In this document: positions 49,640-60,363 of the stretch, piece by piece | Layout of the letters: the number at the start of each line of letters is the position of its first letter | Numbering within the stretch: the first letter of the stretch is position 1 | Assembly: GCA_907165135.1 (NCBI GenBank) | Contig: OU015567.1 | Coordinates: forward strand, 10,917,001 to 10,981,000 | Reading direction: 5' to 3' | From: Oikopleura dioica | Lineage: Eukaryota; Chordata; Appendicularia; Copelata; Oikopleuridae | DNA length: 64,000 nt | Position numbers and translations under genes: made by a program | Notes under the pieces: generated by a model | Told to the model about the DNA's origin: nothing | Seen by the model: only the letters and a program-made list of their open reading frames with translations | Database searches by the model: none

Positions 49640-50738
49640 ATGGGAAAGGCGAACTCGAAGCTCAAGCCTGAAGTGCTTAATGATCTGCTCAAGAATACAG
49701 AATTTACTGAAAGTGAACTACAAGAATGGTTAGTCTTTTGGTTAATCAAGATCGTCACTAATCATTTATAACAAACGAGCTTTAGCGAAATAGAATGCCC
49801 TAAACAACAAACTATTTAATAAATCATTCACGCGGGCAATTAATCTTTTAGCATCGTCAAACAACTTCTAATTAAGACTAACTATCCCTTTTAGGTATCA
49901 AGGGTTCCTGAAAGACTGTCCCTCGGGTAACCTAACCGTCGACGAGTTCAAGAAAATTTACGGCAACTTTTTTCCGTATGGCGATGCTTCGAAATTCGCG
50001 GAACATGTTTTTCGCACCTTCGATGTCAATGGCGATGGCTCCATTGATTTCCGCGAGTTCATCATTGCCTTGTCAGTGACTTCGAGAGGCATTTTAGATC
50101 AGAAACTAAAGTGGGCGTTTTCAATGTACGATTTGGATGGAAATGGAACCATTAATAGGTAAATTAATTGCGCTTTGTTGTTTTGTCGTGTTGTTGTTTT
50201 AGAGGCTTAATTCTCCAAGAAAAAATTAATTAAAACAGACCTAAGAATCTTGTCTAATCGGTCTGAATGATATCTATTTTTGAAGCTTTCAAAACAAATG
50301 TTCATTAATATATCGTTAACCTCGATCAATAACAGAAAAGGATAATGACGAAAAAGACGTTTCATTCTAAGGCAGTGCATCCATACGAATTTGCTCTAGT
50401 TGAAATTATTTAAACGAATGCAGATAAACTCACTAAAGCTTTCGACTTCACGATTAAAGAAGAAATTGTTTTCCGTCATAAATTAGTGATGATATTTTTT
50501 TAGATCAGAAATGCTAGAAATCGTACAAGCAATTTACAAAATGGTTGGACAGGTCATGAAGATGCCAGATGATGAGTCGACGCCGGAAAAGCGCACTGAC
50601 AAAATCTTCCGTCAGATGGACAAGGACAACGACGGTGAGATAACTCTGGACGAGTTCATCGAAGGAGCCAAGAGCGACCCGTCCATTGTCAGACTACTCC
50701 AGTGCGATCCAGGCGCGCCAACTCAGGGTCAGTCGTAA
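49640..50738 (+). CDS. Hippocalcin/neurocalcin-type neuronal calcium sensor
   Basis: Exons 49640-49728, 49895-50158 and 50504-50738. The protein starts MGKANSKL, a myristoylation signal, and keeps the visinin-like layout: a degenerate first EF-hand ([17 protein letters not shown]), then three good loops, [26 protein letters not shown] and [13 protein letters not shown]. It ends [13 protein letters not shown] as in HPCA, HPCAL1 and NCALD. These calcium-myristoyl switch proteins regulate membrane signalling in neurons and photoreceptors. The exact orthologue among the HPCA/NCALD group cannot be set by eye. The middle intron is 345 bases, long for this window. Poly(A) signal AATAAA is at 51069-51074. 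Confidence 0.93.
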
Positions 50739-51526
50739 CTATTCTGGAATCAAGGAAGAGTTTTACTCGATTCTGTTCCAACCCTTCTTCAAACATTTTT
50801 GCACATTTTGTGCCATACTTTACCAGCAATTAATATTCTATACAGTACGATAGTCCTATATTTATTTCGAAAACATTTTGAATCTGTTTGTACTATTTGA
50901 ATTTTAGTCTTTTTTTCTCTCACTTGAAAACACGCCATACACAAATCGCAAGATCTTTTTAAACATTTCTTTCTCTCACCTTTCCCTTCTTTTCTTTTGT
51001 ATAAAAAATCTACCGTTCTCTTCACATGCTTATATTTTCCTCCTTTTTTTCGCTCATGTTGTCGCTGCAATAAACCGCCCAAGTTGTTTCAAATCTTATC
51101 ATTTTCGTACATGAAGCTATGAATCATAGCCTATGATGCAGTTTTCCGCAGAAATACTAATCACCTTAGTAGGGACCATTAAAGTCAATTATATTTTATC
51201 AATTTTATTTCTAAATTCAATCATATCAGTCGCGATGATTTTTTGGCTTGAATACTTTTGAACTTTAACTCTGAAAAGCGCATGTCACTCTGATTTATTT
51301 TTCGTATGACAATCAAGTGAAAAAAATTTTAAATATTCAAGCTCTGCTTGTACTTAAGTCGACTCTAAAGGTCTTAGAACTTTTAACGGCAAGCATGAAC
51401 ATTTTTTGGGTACTTTTTATCTCCCAAGTTACAGCTCAGTTGGGGTCGTGGGGAGCGATGGACTCTTCAGTTTGTAACCTTCTATGTATTCTAATTATTA
51501 GTGAGCTCTGTCTCTATTTTTTATAG
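50739..51526. other. 3' UTR of the calcium sensor gene and following spacer
   Basis: Pyrimidine-rich 3' UTR (CTTTTTTTCTCTC-like) up to AATAAA at 51069, then AT-rich DNA. A possible 5' exon of the next small gene (MNIFWVLFISQVTAQL from 51395, signal-peptide-like) is present, but its join to the exon at 51527 is not resolved. Confidence 0.4.
51069..51074 (+). terminator. Poly(A) signal of the calcium sensor gene
   Basis: AATAAA 331 bases after the stop, within a long T-rich 3' UTR. Confidence 0.5.
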
Positions 51527-51672
51527 TAGCATTCGCAAAAACGACAAAACTACCTGTACGCCGTACGGAGGCCCCATCCGGAAAATGTGACGAGTACTTG
51601 CGATACATACGCAACCGAGGCGTTCCTGCTGATGATTCTCGATTTATGCACAACTATTTTCTTCGCAAATAA
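51527..51672 (+). CDS. Last exon of a small unknown protein, upstream partner of GLTP
   Basis: After an acceptor (TTTTTATAG) a frame of 47 codons reads AFAKTTKLPVRRTEAPSGKC, then DEYLRYIRNRGVPADD and ends NYFLRK. It looks like a genuine protein end rather than random sequence. The stop is only 16 bases before the GLTP ATG, with an AG acceptor in between, the arrangement of a trans-spliced operon. The 5' exon is unclear; a signal-peptide-like stretch at 51395 could join through a GA donor. No family is recognised. Confidence 0.4.
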
Positions 51673-51685
51673 ACTATAGCTTGCT

Positions 51686-51687
51686 AG
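51686..51687 (+). promoter_or_regulatory. Probable spliced-leader acceptor before GLTP
   Basis: TTGCTAG|A then ATG, 14 bases after the upstream stop codon: too little room for a promoter, so the downstream mRNA is best explained by trans-splicing. Confidence 0.5.
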
Positions 51688-51688
51688 A

Positions 51689-52519
51689 ATGGCGTCCGAG
51701 ACTTTCTTTAAGCGAGTCTCGCCCAAGTTCGGCGATGTAAAACAAGAAGAGGGTATCCATGTTGAGCAGTTTTTAGCCGCTTGTCGGAGTTACCTTGAGT
51801 TTTATGATCTATTCGGGGGCACTGTCTTTGCTCCCGTCAAGAGTGACGTTTCTGGAAATATTGGAAAGCTGCAGGTAAAGACAAAATACTCCTTGGTGAT
51901 TGAAACTTATTTAAACTAGGGCTGGTATGAGAAAGACAAGTCAAAAAACACTCTTGAGCTTATCCTACAAGTGGAAATAGACGCTAAGAGCACGGAATCA
52001 AAGGGTTCCGCTACCGATGCCCTTCTTTGGCTAAAACGCGGTCTCTGGATGATGGCTCGATTTTTAAGAGGCCTTCTTGATGGTAGTTCAGATTCCTTAA
52101 TGATATCCCTAAAATTGTTTTAGGCGAGAGGGACTCGAACAAAACATTCCAAAAGAGCTATGACCAGACTCTGAAGCCGCATCACAATTGGATGGTGCAG
52201 AAGTTATTCACTGTCGGGTTAAAGATGGTCCCCGACTTTGAGGGATTTGTTGCGCTCATGGCGCCCAAGGATCATCCTGGCGATAAGGTGAGTCACCCAA
52301 GCAGCCTGTCTCCTCACTCTTCCTCTTTAGGAGAAAAGCGTCCTCGAAGACATGGAAATCTACATTGGTGATATGGAGAAGATTCTCATCAAAATCGACC
52401 AGTTCTACACTGAAAAGGCCTCAAGCATCCCTAAACATTCTTATCATCTTCATTCAATCCAATCAGAGCCTGTTACAGTACTTTTAATAGTTCAATCTGT
52501 GCAATTATTTACTTCTTGA
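51689..52519 (+). CDS. GLTP: Glycolipid transfer protein
   Basis: Four exons: 51689-51874, 51920-52082, 52124-52287 and 52331-52519. The all-helical GLTP fold is recognised from FGGTVFAPVKSDVSGNIGKL (Asp, Asn and Lys of the sugar head-group site), ALLWLKRGLWMMARFL (stacking Trp) and HHNWMVQKLF (the conserved His), with an exon junction in GERD as in the family. It moves glycosphingolipids between membranes in the cytosol. The C-terminal region after IDQFYTEKA is longer and less conserved than in vertebrates. It is likely the second gene of a two-gene operon. Confidence 0.92.
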
Positions 52520-52805
52520 TTATTCTGTGTGCAAATTCACTGATGCGTTATTCTTTATTTATTATGCGGAAAATATAATGTTTACAGCTTTCCTCTTGCA
52601 TAGTTTTCAATTACAAGTATAAAAGAGAGGGGGAGTAAATATAAGAATTTCAGATCACGCTTCGTTTCATTTATACATATCCGTAACAACTCTATATTCT
52701 TCCAAAGTACACTTGGAACGAATCATCTCATAGATAATACCCATAGATATAGGTATATTTCAGCTATTTGAGGCGTAGTATTAATGGAAATATTCTTTTT
52801 AGAAA

Positions 52806-53758
52806 ATGAAAATAAAACGTCGAAAAGTAGCGAAGAAAATTTTGAAAACTTACACATCCCATTTCGGGTTCAGCGAACCGTTTAAGCTTCTTGTAGATGG
52901 AACATTTGCCAAGCGTGCGCTTGATAATAAAGTTCGAATCGACGATCAAGTGAAAAATTATTTCGGAAAGAACATAAAGCTGTTTACGACGGACTGGTAA
53001 GTATTCTACATATCGACTAAAGAGAGACGTCTCGTACAAATCAATAAATACGGCTAATCATCGTCCCGGATCGATAATATTTATACTTTACTAGTTTTGA
53101 ATTTCATTTTCAGCGTGATCAATGAATTGACCATTCTCGGAAAACAGCTCTACGGAGCACTTGTCATTTGTAAGAAGATGGAAGTCTACGATTGTGGCCA
53201 CAAAGGCTCTAGAATGGCAAAAGGCTGTCTCAAACACATTATAGAGAAAGGAAACGAAGATAAATTCTTCATTGCAACGAATGACAAACAGGTTCGAATA
53301 AAATTTGATATTATATAACAGCTAGTAAGAGGTCTTTCTAGGTCTCCTCTTTCGCGAATTCTATCCCTGGTACCCCTCTTGTCTACATCGTTGGCAACAC
53401 GATCGTACTAGACAAGCCATCAGAGAATACTTCAAGAGCAGCAGAAGAAGAGCTCCGATCAGCCACAGATCTGACAAGTCACGAGCAGAAGATCCTCAAG
53501 CAAATCAAAATGGAAGAGAAAAAAGTAGCACCGATTAGGCACAAGAGGAAAGTGGCGAAGGGACCTAACCCACTCAGTATGAAGAAGAAAACGGCGAAGA
53601 AAGATGTAAAGACGGAAGGGAAAGTGGATGAAAATGGCAAAAGTGGCAATAGCGCATCAAAGAAAAGAAGTAAAAAGCGACGAGTGAAGCTGTCAGCTCA
53701 TGCGAAGATGGCCGTGCTGAATAAGATGCAAGAGTTGACTCGTGCCAGTTCTAACTGA
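52806..53758 (+). CDS. UTP23: rRNA-processing protein UTP23
   Basis: Exons 52806-52996, 53114-53291 and 53342-53758. It begins MKIKRRKVAKKILKTYTSHF, and the PIN-like domain reads FKLLVDGTFAKRAL, CVINELTILGKQLYGA, FFIATNDKQ and PLVYIVGNTIVLDKPS. Cys/His residues in DCGHKGSRMAKGC fit the zinc-binding site of the family. The C-terminus is Lys-rich with GPNPLSMKKK, a motif shared with human UTP23. The protein is nucleolar and needed for small-subunit rRNA maturation (U3 and snR30 sites). AG|AAA precedes the ATG at 52801. The next gene starts 68 bases after the stop without an AATAAA between, suggesting an operon. Confidence 0.93.
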
Positions 53759-53820
53759 TTCCAACTGTATAAAATCAACGAAGACTACTGCTCTTTTCAG
53801 CGCTAACCCTGTGCATTTTT

Positions 53821-53822
53821 AG
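53821..53822 (+). promoter_or_regulatory. Probable spliced-leader acceptor after UTP23
   Basis: GTGCATTTTTAG|ATTT then ATG at 53827. It lies 63 bases after the UTP23 stop, consistent with a downstream operon cistron. Confidence 0.45.
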
Positions 53823-53826
53823 ATTT

Positions 53827-54385
53827 ATGAATATTAACGAACATCAGCGACGCATTTTTCCAGCATTTCACGAACTTTCACTGGCTGGCCAGCAGCTTGT
53901 CATCGACAACGACATGTTCGACAACGAGAAGCGTCGGTTCTTATACGACAACGTCGACGAGTTCCGTGACAAGCTTCTGCTCGTGCCGGATTTGACCGAA
54001 AACGACAAGTTCCAGATACATCTCTACGTTTTAAACTTTAATCCAGGTGCCTTCGTTTGAGTATAAACCGGGTCTATTTGCTTATAGATGTTTTGCCGCC
54101 GCAGCAAGTGGACGTTCTGCGGACGCTTATCGACAGGATAAACGTAGAAGACGTTGCGCGCGAAATTAATCCAGACAATCCAAATATAAGAGATGAGCTC
54201 GTCGGATATATGGAAACGATCCATAATTCCCTGCAGCCAACGAATTACTCCGACATCGATATGGTAAGTGCAAACCAATGTTATTATCTTTTAACGTGTG
54301 TTTTCAGAATTTTCACGATCCAAGCATTCTTGACCCGATTGAGTTTAGCATAAACGACTTCCACTTTGGAGGCTCTAATGTGTAA
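53827..54385 (+). CDS. Uncharacterised acidic protein
   Basis: Exons 53827-54046, 54088-54263 and 54308-54385 give about 157 residues. The sequence is helical and acidic: MNINEHQRRIFPAFHELSLA, then LLLVPDLTENDKFQIHLYVL, PPQQVDVLRTLIDRINVED and a tail ending FHFGGSNV. There is no signal peptide, membrane span or recognised motif. GT-AG introns and strong frame continuity make it a real gene. It probably shares an operon with UTP23. The poly(A) signal at 54578-54583 lies only 32 bases before the NDUFS3 start. Confidence 0.65.
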
Positions 54386-54577
54386 AAGTATTTCAACGAA
54401 ACAAGCAAAAACGATGCCAGCTTATATTGTTCCATGTTACTACAATTCTTATTCTTCCTTCTCCTGCCACATACAAATTGACTGTCCTTGACTCTTCATA
54501 TTTTCTTTTACTTCTTCATTGATGCCCTCTCAGAGAGTGCTACTTTTGATGCTACTACATCCTGATGCAAAAATATC

Positions 54578-54583
54578 AATAAA
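54578..54583 (+). terminator. Poly(A) signal of the acidic protein gene
   Basis: AATAAA about 190 bases after the stop and 32 bases upstream of the NDUFS3 ATG. Confidence 0.55.
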
Positions 54584-54614
54584 AACATGTACAGTCTATA
54601 TTTTCATTTGAAGA

Positions 54615-55853
54615 ATGTTGGCAAGTCGAGTACTTCGGCCATATCTCGCCCGTGTCTCGCTTCGAGCTGGAAGTCAAAGGTAAAAAACAGATGATTTGCT
54701 TTCTAATTTATTTCCAAATGAATGCATGTAGCATAAAGGATAATGAAAGCCCAGTAGTTTCGGAGTTATATGTGCATAGTCAGATTGAATTTTTTCATTA
54801 ATTTTGACTTTTTGTCCGAAAATTGAGTAAGGATATCGTAGGATTAGACGGTTTCCGCATATTTGTGGAAAGATAAATACTCGGCCAAGAAATGTCGATG
54901 ACTTTCTTATTTTATTCAGCAAGCACGATGGGCACAGCGTCGTTCCTCTTGAAGAAGCTTACGATGGCACCATGCAGGGCTTTACTGACGATGACGGCAT
55001 GGGGCCCGTTCTTCCACATACTGGTATGGAAATCTATTCAAAAAATGTTGACATCTGCGTTAAAGAGCAGCAACCTGCTCCTCTCGTGCCAAAGGGTGTA
55101 GAGCGGGAACAACTCGCCAATTTCGGTGCTTACATCGCCCAGGTCCTCCCTAAATACGTCCAACTCGTGCAAGTTACTGACCAAAATGAGCTGGAAATCT
55201 GTATCCACCCAGCTGGTATCCGGCCGGTTCACTCATTCCTCAAGGATCACTCTCTTGCTCGCTTTGAGAGCATGTCTGATATGACTGCTGTTGATATTCC
55301 AAACAGGTAATTGTGTCTAAGTACTCTCTCCCTAAATTCTCACTAGACAAAACCGATTCGAATTGGTCTACTGCCTTCTTTCCATGCACTTCAATGCTCG
55401 AATCCGCATCAAGTCGTACACCAATGAGTTGAACCCCGTCGACTCTCTCGCTGCTGATATTCATCCTTCTTGCAACTGGTACGAACGAGAGTGCTGGGAT
55501 ATGTACGGCGTCTACTTCAATGGACACCCTGATCTTAGACGTATTCTTACTGACTATGGCTTCCAGGTTCGAGATTGCACTAAACCTTCGATATTAACCA
55601 TTTGCTTTTATAGGGTCACCCACAGCGAAAAGACTTCCCCTTGACTGGTTATTATGAAGTCCGATACGACGACGATCTGATGCGTGTCGTCCAAGAACCT
55701 CTCGAACTCGCCCAGGAATACCGAAAATTCGACCTCAAGAACCCATGGGAAGTCTTCCCCAACTTCAGAGATGCTTCTGAACTCGAAGACGGATCCGCCG
55801 ATGAAGACAAGAAAAAGAAGAAGAGACGTCGACGAGAGAAAGCTGACGAATAA
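54615..55853 (+). CDS. NDUFS3: Complex I subunit NDUFS3 (30 kDa)
   Basis: Exons 54615-54679, 54920-55306, 55347-55566 and 55614-55853. A mitochondrial leader ([19 protein letters not shown]) precedes [102 protein letters not shown] and [15 protein letters not shown]. It is a core subunit of the NADH dehydrogenase peripheral arm in the mitochondrion. The C-terminus has an unusual Lys/Arg-rich tail ([15 protein letters not shown]) not found in vertebrates. The ATG follows TTGAAG|A. Confidence 0.96.
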
Positions 55854-55973
55854 TTCCGTAAATAGTTCAATTAATTAATTATTATTATTGTGTTCAAGCA
55901 ACGTAAAATACAATTCGAAAAATAGTGAATCCAAATTATGAAATATTAATATATTTCTGAGTTTACGTTGATT

Positions 55974-56950
55974 TTATATGGCAAATATGCAGATCCACAG
56001 AATAACCATGAGGATGCTCAATTGATAATCGTTGGACGAGGACTCTTTATCGAACTGGTTCAATTCGTTGATGATCTTTACCATTTCATCGATACTCTCT
56101 TCGATCTTCGTGTAGTTGACTTGCTTGTATTCTGGTTCCGCAGACCCTTCTTCTGAAGAGAATTATATTTGAGTGAGATGAACAGGAAGACCTGGTGATA
56201 CACAATTGAATGTTTGATTATAGGACCCAATCCAATTCCCTGACGCTCTATCGCAGAACAGTGTTTCGGTGTTGTTCTCAATCGTGTTCAATATCATTCC
56301 ATTAGCGCAGGACACTGTGCAAGTTATATTATCTTCAGCGGAACAGGACAGCGATCCGTAATTTTTCTGAAAAGTTGTTACCAATATTCAAATAATCAAT
56401 ATTACATAGAAAGAAGGAGAAAGCGGGAGGTCCTCACAAGGACTTTTCAAGCAGGATCCCACTTCGTAAAAGAGATTCTGATTGATGTCGAATTCGAAGC
56501 TCGACGGCATCCAGTAGTATTCATCCTCAGTGTCTCCAGATGATTCATCGTCTGTTAAATTCGAGCTGATAGATGGACTGTCGATAGAAAACTTTCTTCG
56601 TTTAGTACAGATTTTGCTCATGGACGAGTAGCTAATAAGCTCCGAAGTAGAAGGAGAAAACCGTGCTCTTGATTTTTGAAGTAGAAAACCTTGCTCGCAA
56701 GAAAGAGTACATTTAGAGTGGAGAAAGAATCTGTGGGAGCAGTAGTACTCGGAGTTGTTCGGAGCGCTTTAAAATAAATGACACTCCTCCACACTAACTC
56801 GCTTAAATTTTTCTACCTTGGAATGTCGCAAAATTCGATCTTCGGAATAAAAATTTCCTCGGAGTCTTCTGAAAGCAGAATCTCAAACACTCTATTGTTT
56901 CGTTGACCGAAAGAACGGTTTAAAAATAACAGAAAGAGAACTTTTTCCAT
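55974..56950 (-). CDS. Secreted or membrane-anchored sushi (CCP) domain protein
   Basis: Four exons: 56817-56950, 56406-56766, 56192-56366 and 55974-56152. A signal peptide (MEKVLFLLFLNRSFG) is followed by two Cys-rich modules with CCP/sushi spacing: CSHRFFLHSKCTLSCEQGF with a preceding EFCDIP, then GSCLKSPCEDLP and YGSLSCSAEDNITCTVSCANG ending GNWIGSYNQTFNC. A charged stalk (YTKIEESIDEMVKIINELNQ) leads to a C-terminal hydrophobic helix (ILMVILWICIFAI) at the very end, so it may be tail-anchored or GPI-anchored. The gene lies directly downstream of the tetrabasic family genes on the same strand and converges with NDUFS3. Function is unknown. Confidence 0.7.
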
Positions 56951-57205
56951 TTTCTCGTGCGAGTGTTTTCAGAAGTTGCGTTGACGATGGCTTTGATGTA
57001 TGATTTCGAGTTTCAACACATAATAATTCTTGCAAAGATTAGCCTTGAACTAGCTTGCTAGTATTCTTCTTGTTTCGCAACAATAACACAGTAATCAAGT
57101 CTTTTTACATATATTTTATTTTTATATTGGTTGAACTTTCCAGACAAATTATTTACAAACCTTCAATATAGAAGGAGGCCATGATATAGCATCACGAAAA
57201 AATAA

Positions 57206-59446
57206 TTATTCTATTCCAAAGGCAGAAAAGATCTGACTCTTCATGTTTTTTATTTCGATCGTCAGGGCGTTGATGATGCCCAGAAGTCTGTCCTCCAACT
57301 GATTCTCTGATGATTTGTTGTCAGCTTCCATTTTTTTCAGTCGATTTTCTATTTCAGGTGAAGCTGAAGTTTCTTTTTTGAAGAGAGATTGTATCATCAT
57401 CATTTCCAGGAAGCGATCCTGTTTTGACTTTGCATGGGGGAATAAAATTGTTTGCAACTTCTTGGTAAATATTTACTATTATTAAAAGTAGGTATTGAGA
57501 ATTTAAAACATTATTCTGAAAAGCTGTATGAATAATAATCCCTTTCCTTCTTTTCTGCCGATTTTTCCACATTTGTAATATGGTCTGATAGATCTGAAAT
57601 TTCCTCCGTCAGTTTGATGTCGACCAACGATAGATTCTCTAAATTGCCTTCCATATCATCAACTGCCTCTTCAATAGCGACGATTCTTTCATTTTGGACA
57701 GTGTTGACGTAAATTGTAGTTGGCAAAACTGTCGTTGATATTTCTTGGTCCACGACAGAGTCGAACGAGACCATTAACTCGCAATTAATGGATGGCTCGA
57801 AGTTATTCGAAAGGAAATTCGTAGCGTCGTTTTGCTCTGCATCTGTTGCTAGAGCTGTTTGTAACTCGGCCATGATTGATGCCTCAAGAGTCTGCAAATC
57901 TAAGAAGAACAATTTAAATATATCATTGTGTAGTAATTACCTGATGGAGAATTTATATTTGTATTATTTTCCGTCTTTTTATAATCCAAAATGATGTTAA
58001 CGATCGTTGAAGCAGTTGCAGAACGTCGACGACGGCTGACCCGGTTCTTTGAATATCTAATTCTTACATCGAGATCGAGATTGTTGTCCGTTGCGATGGC
58101 ATCCCAACTCGAGGAGAATATGTTGTTAATAACGGATGTGAGCAAAGCGTATGAACTCGAAGTTTTGTCTAGAAGCTCTGAGGACCAAGTCCAGTCATTT
58201 TCGAACTCAACAATCACTGAAAGATCGAAGTTGACTCCTTCTGCCAAAAGCATTGTGACCAAGGTTTTCTTGGAATCCGGGTAGACGACAACTCCGGATA
58301 TGGCAAGTGACTAAAATTTGCTAAAATCAGAGATGACGAAACCTCTAAACACGAACCTCTAAGATTTCGCCAATTTCTTTTTCCACTTCTTGTTCAATTT
58401 CTACTCCCACTGTATAAAAATTGCCTTCTTGTGATGCACTGTCGATTGTAATGTACAAAATATCATAAATATCGCTAAACTCCACACACAGCGAGTGACC
58501 ATCTATCAAATCCGGTTCAAAGGCATCGATGATATCATTAATTTTGCCAGTTGAGCTGATAAAAATTTTCGTTTCGTAAATAACTCGATACGTATCATTC
58601 TGAAGGGTCGCGTTGCATGCTTGAGGCGTGAAGTATTTTCCTTCGAACTGGGAAATATCCGATTCTTCCTCAGCTTGAGGGACTTCTTTGACGACTTCTT
58701 CAACGTCAACAGTGGTCATATTGATTCTTGACACTGCCGCTAAAATATCAAGAGGATCAACACCAGTTTCATTCTTCGTATCTTTGGAGATTTTTCCGTG
58801 GCTTCAATGAGAATCGAAAGAATTTCATCTTCCGCTGTGGTTGTATTCATGGATGAGTCGGAGTCCTCATGAGCATCGTTACTGTCAGTAGTATCACTTT
58901 CTGTGTCGTTGTCACTGTTTTCTTCGTCAGTATCTACAACCATCGTTATCGTCAGCTCTATATCAACGTCGAATCTGACGATGGGAGAGGGATTCAGTGA
59001 TTTTCGTTTTCGCAATGATGCTTCTGAGCAAGTAACATTTGCGTTTGCATTCGGCGAGCTCGAGTTAATAGCGCTGAGCACTTTGGCCTCGCATTCAGCA
59101 GTTGTTGTGTTCGAAGGAAAAGAAGCCTTTATGTTCGCAATAGCATTTTTCCTAACAACAGGAACTTCACAAATGCCTTCAACTTTCCAAACACATCCTC
59201 CCGGCTTGGCGACGAGAATAACGCCAAAGAGCATATCCATGCAATCACATGTCATTGTCACTCTCTCGAGGCATTGGGCCGAGCAGCTTTTCCGTGTTGA
59301 AATGATCTTCCTTGACAAGTATTACTCCTTGCGTCCGAGTAGATAATGTTGTTCTCGCAGAAGGGGTCCAGGGTTGTCCACTGAGTGCTGATGCTTGATG
59401 CTTGCATGGAAGAAAACACCCCTTTGATGAAAAACAACCAAATCAT
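57206..59446 (-). CDS. Secreted tetrabasic SEA-like module protein (family copy 2), frame-broken as assembled
   Basis: Exons 58357-59446, 57941-58310, about 57541-57899 and 57206-57427. Layout: signal peptide (MIWLFFIKGVFSS), an eight-Cys module with KPGGC, module 1 with LRKRKSLN, module 2 (TYRVIYETKIFISS), module 3 with VSRRRRSATAS, an acidic helix and a C-terminal coiled coil ending IFSAFGIE. It is colinear with the copy at 60.4-62.6 kb. Exon 1 has two one-base losses against that copy: T4 at 59288-59291 (copy 3 has five) and T5 at 58791-58795. The third intron starts GA at either 57546 or 57540. Everything else is intact, so it may be a live gene with assembly errors, or a young pseudogene. 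The module 1 site ends in Lys, a poorer furin match. Confidence 0.7.
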
Positions 59447-60363
59447 TTTCTTCTCAGTCTCTTGTTCTTTCAAAATTTTTATTTTAATCTTCTCGTAACT
59501 GGTTGCCTGATTCGAATAAAGTTGCAGACTTGACTTGAAGTATTTACGAGAGCTCAGTGGAAGATGGCGCTCTTAAATTGTCAAATAGAGCAGTTCGTAA
59601 ACCCTGAATTCGATGATTTCGATTGAAAATAAGGTAAACCATGTTGACCGGTCAGGTTTAGCCTAGAAAATAAAACAGGCGCTTACCCGGCTTAGCCTCA
59701 TCAGATACCTAATTTCAAGGTTGTTTACGCGCAAGCGCACCCGAGCCTCGGTTCCCGAGGAGGAGCAGAGCACTTTCGCTGAGTATTCGTTCGAAACGTA
59801 CAGTGGCTTCCTTCACTCCCGCCCCCTTTTAGTCATTAAACAGGTCATTAAACATACTGATTTGAGTGCCCTTGTTGTGAATATACTGATTTTTCTTGTG
59901 CCAATAATTGTAAAGGTCTCAACAATATAAGAACTATAACTTATAGTCTATAAGTTTTTAAAAAACGATTCTATTAGCAATTAGCTGGGGCTTTTATTTT
60001 TTAAAAAATTTTTCGAAATACTTTTCTTGTAGTTGAATACAGCATTACTTGAAGCCTTTAGTTTTAAAAATGGTAATAGAAAATATCAGTATGTTGAGTC
60101 AACATTGTTGACAATAAGTTGCCTAAATCGTCGAACCATAAATTTGTTCGTTGCAATAGCGTCAAATATGCTGCATTATAACTTGTTATTAATAACTTTT
60201 TTCATCATCGAAGTATTTGACAAGCAATTTTTATTCGTATTTGTTAAAAAGAATGATGCATTCAATAATATTGAGCAACAAAATGATTGAACTCAGCTGA
60301 CACATTATATACAAAAAATACAGAAACAGGATAAGAACTTACAGTAAGATCACAAAGTAATAA
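59447..60363. other. Spacer between family copies 2 and 3
   Basis: No supported exon. It contains the promoter region of copy 2 and the 3' flank of copy 3, mostly AT-rich. No repeat linking the two copies was noticed, so the mechanism of duplication is not visible. Confidence 0.4.

Noticed and set aside
51317-51526. Complete 69-residue hydrophobic protein
   Set aside because: The frame crosses an apparent intron acceptor at 51526. Only the signal-peptide-like part from 51395 might be real, as the 5' exon of the small gene before GLTP.
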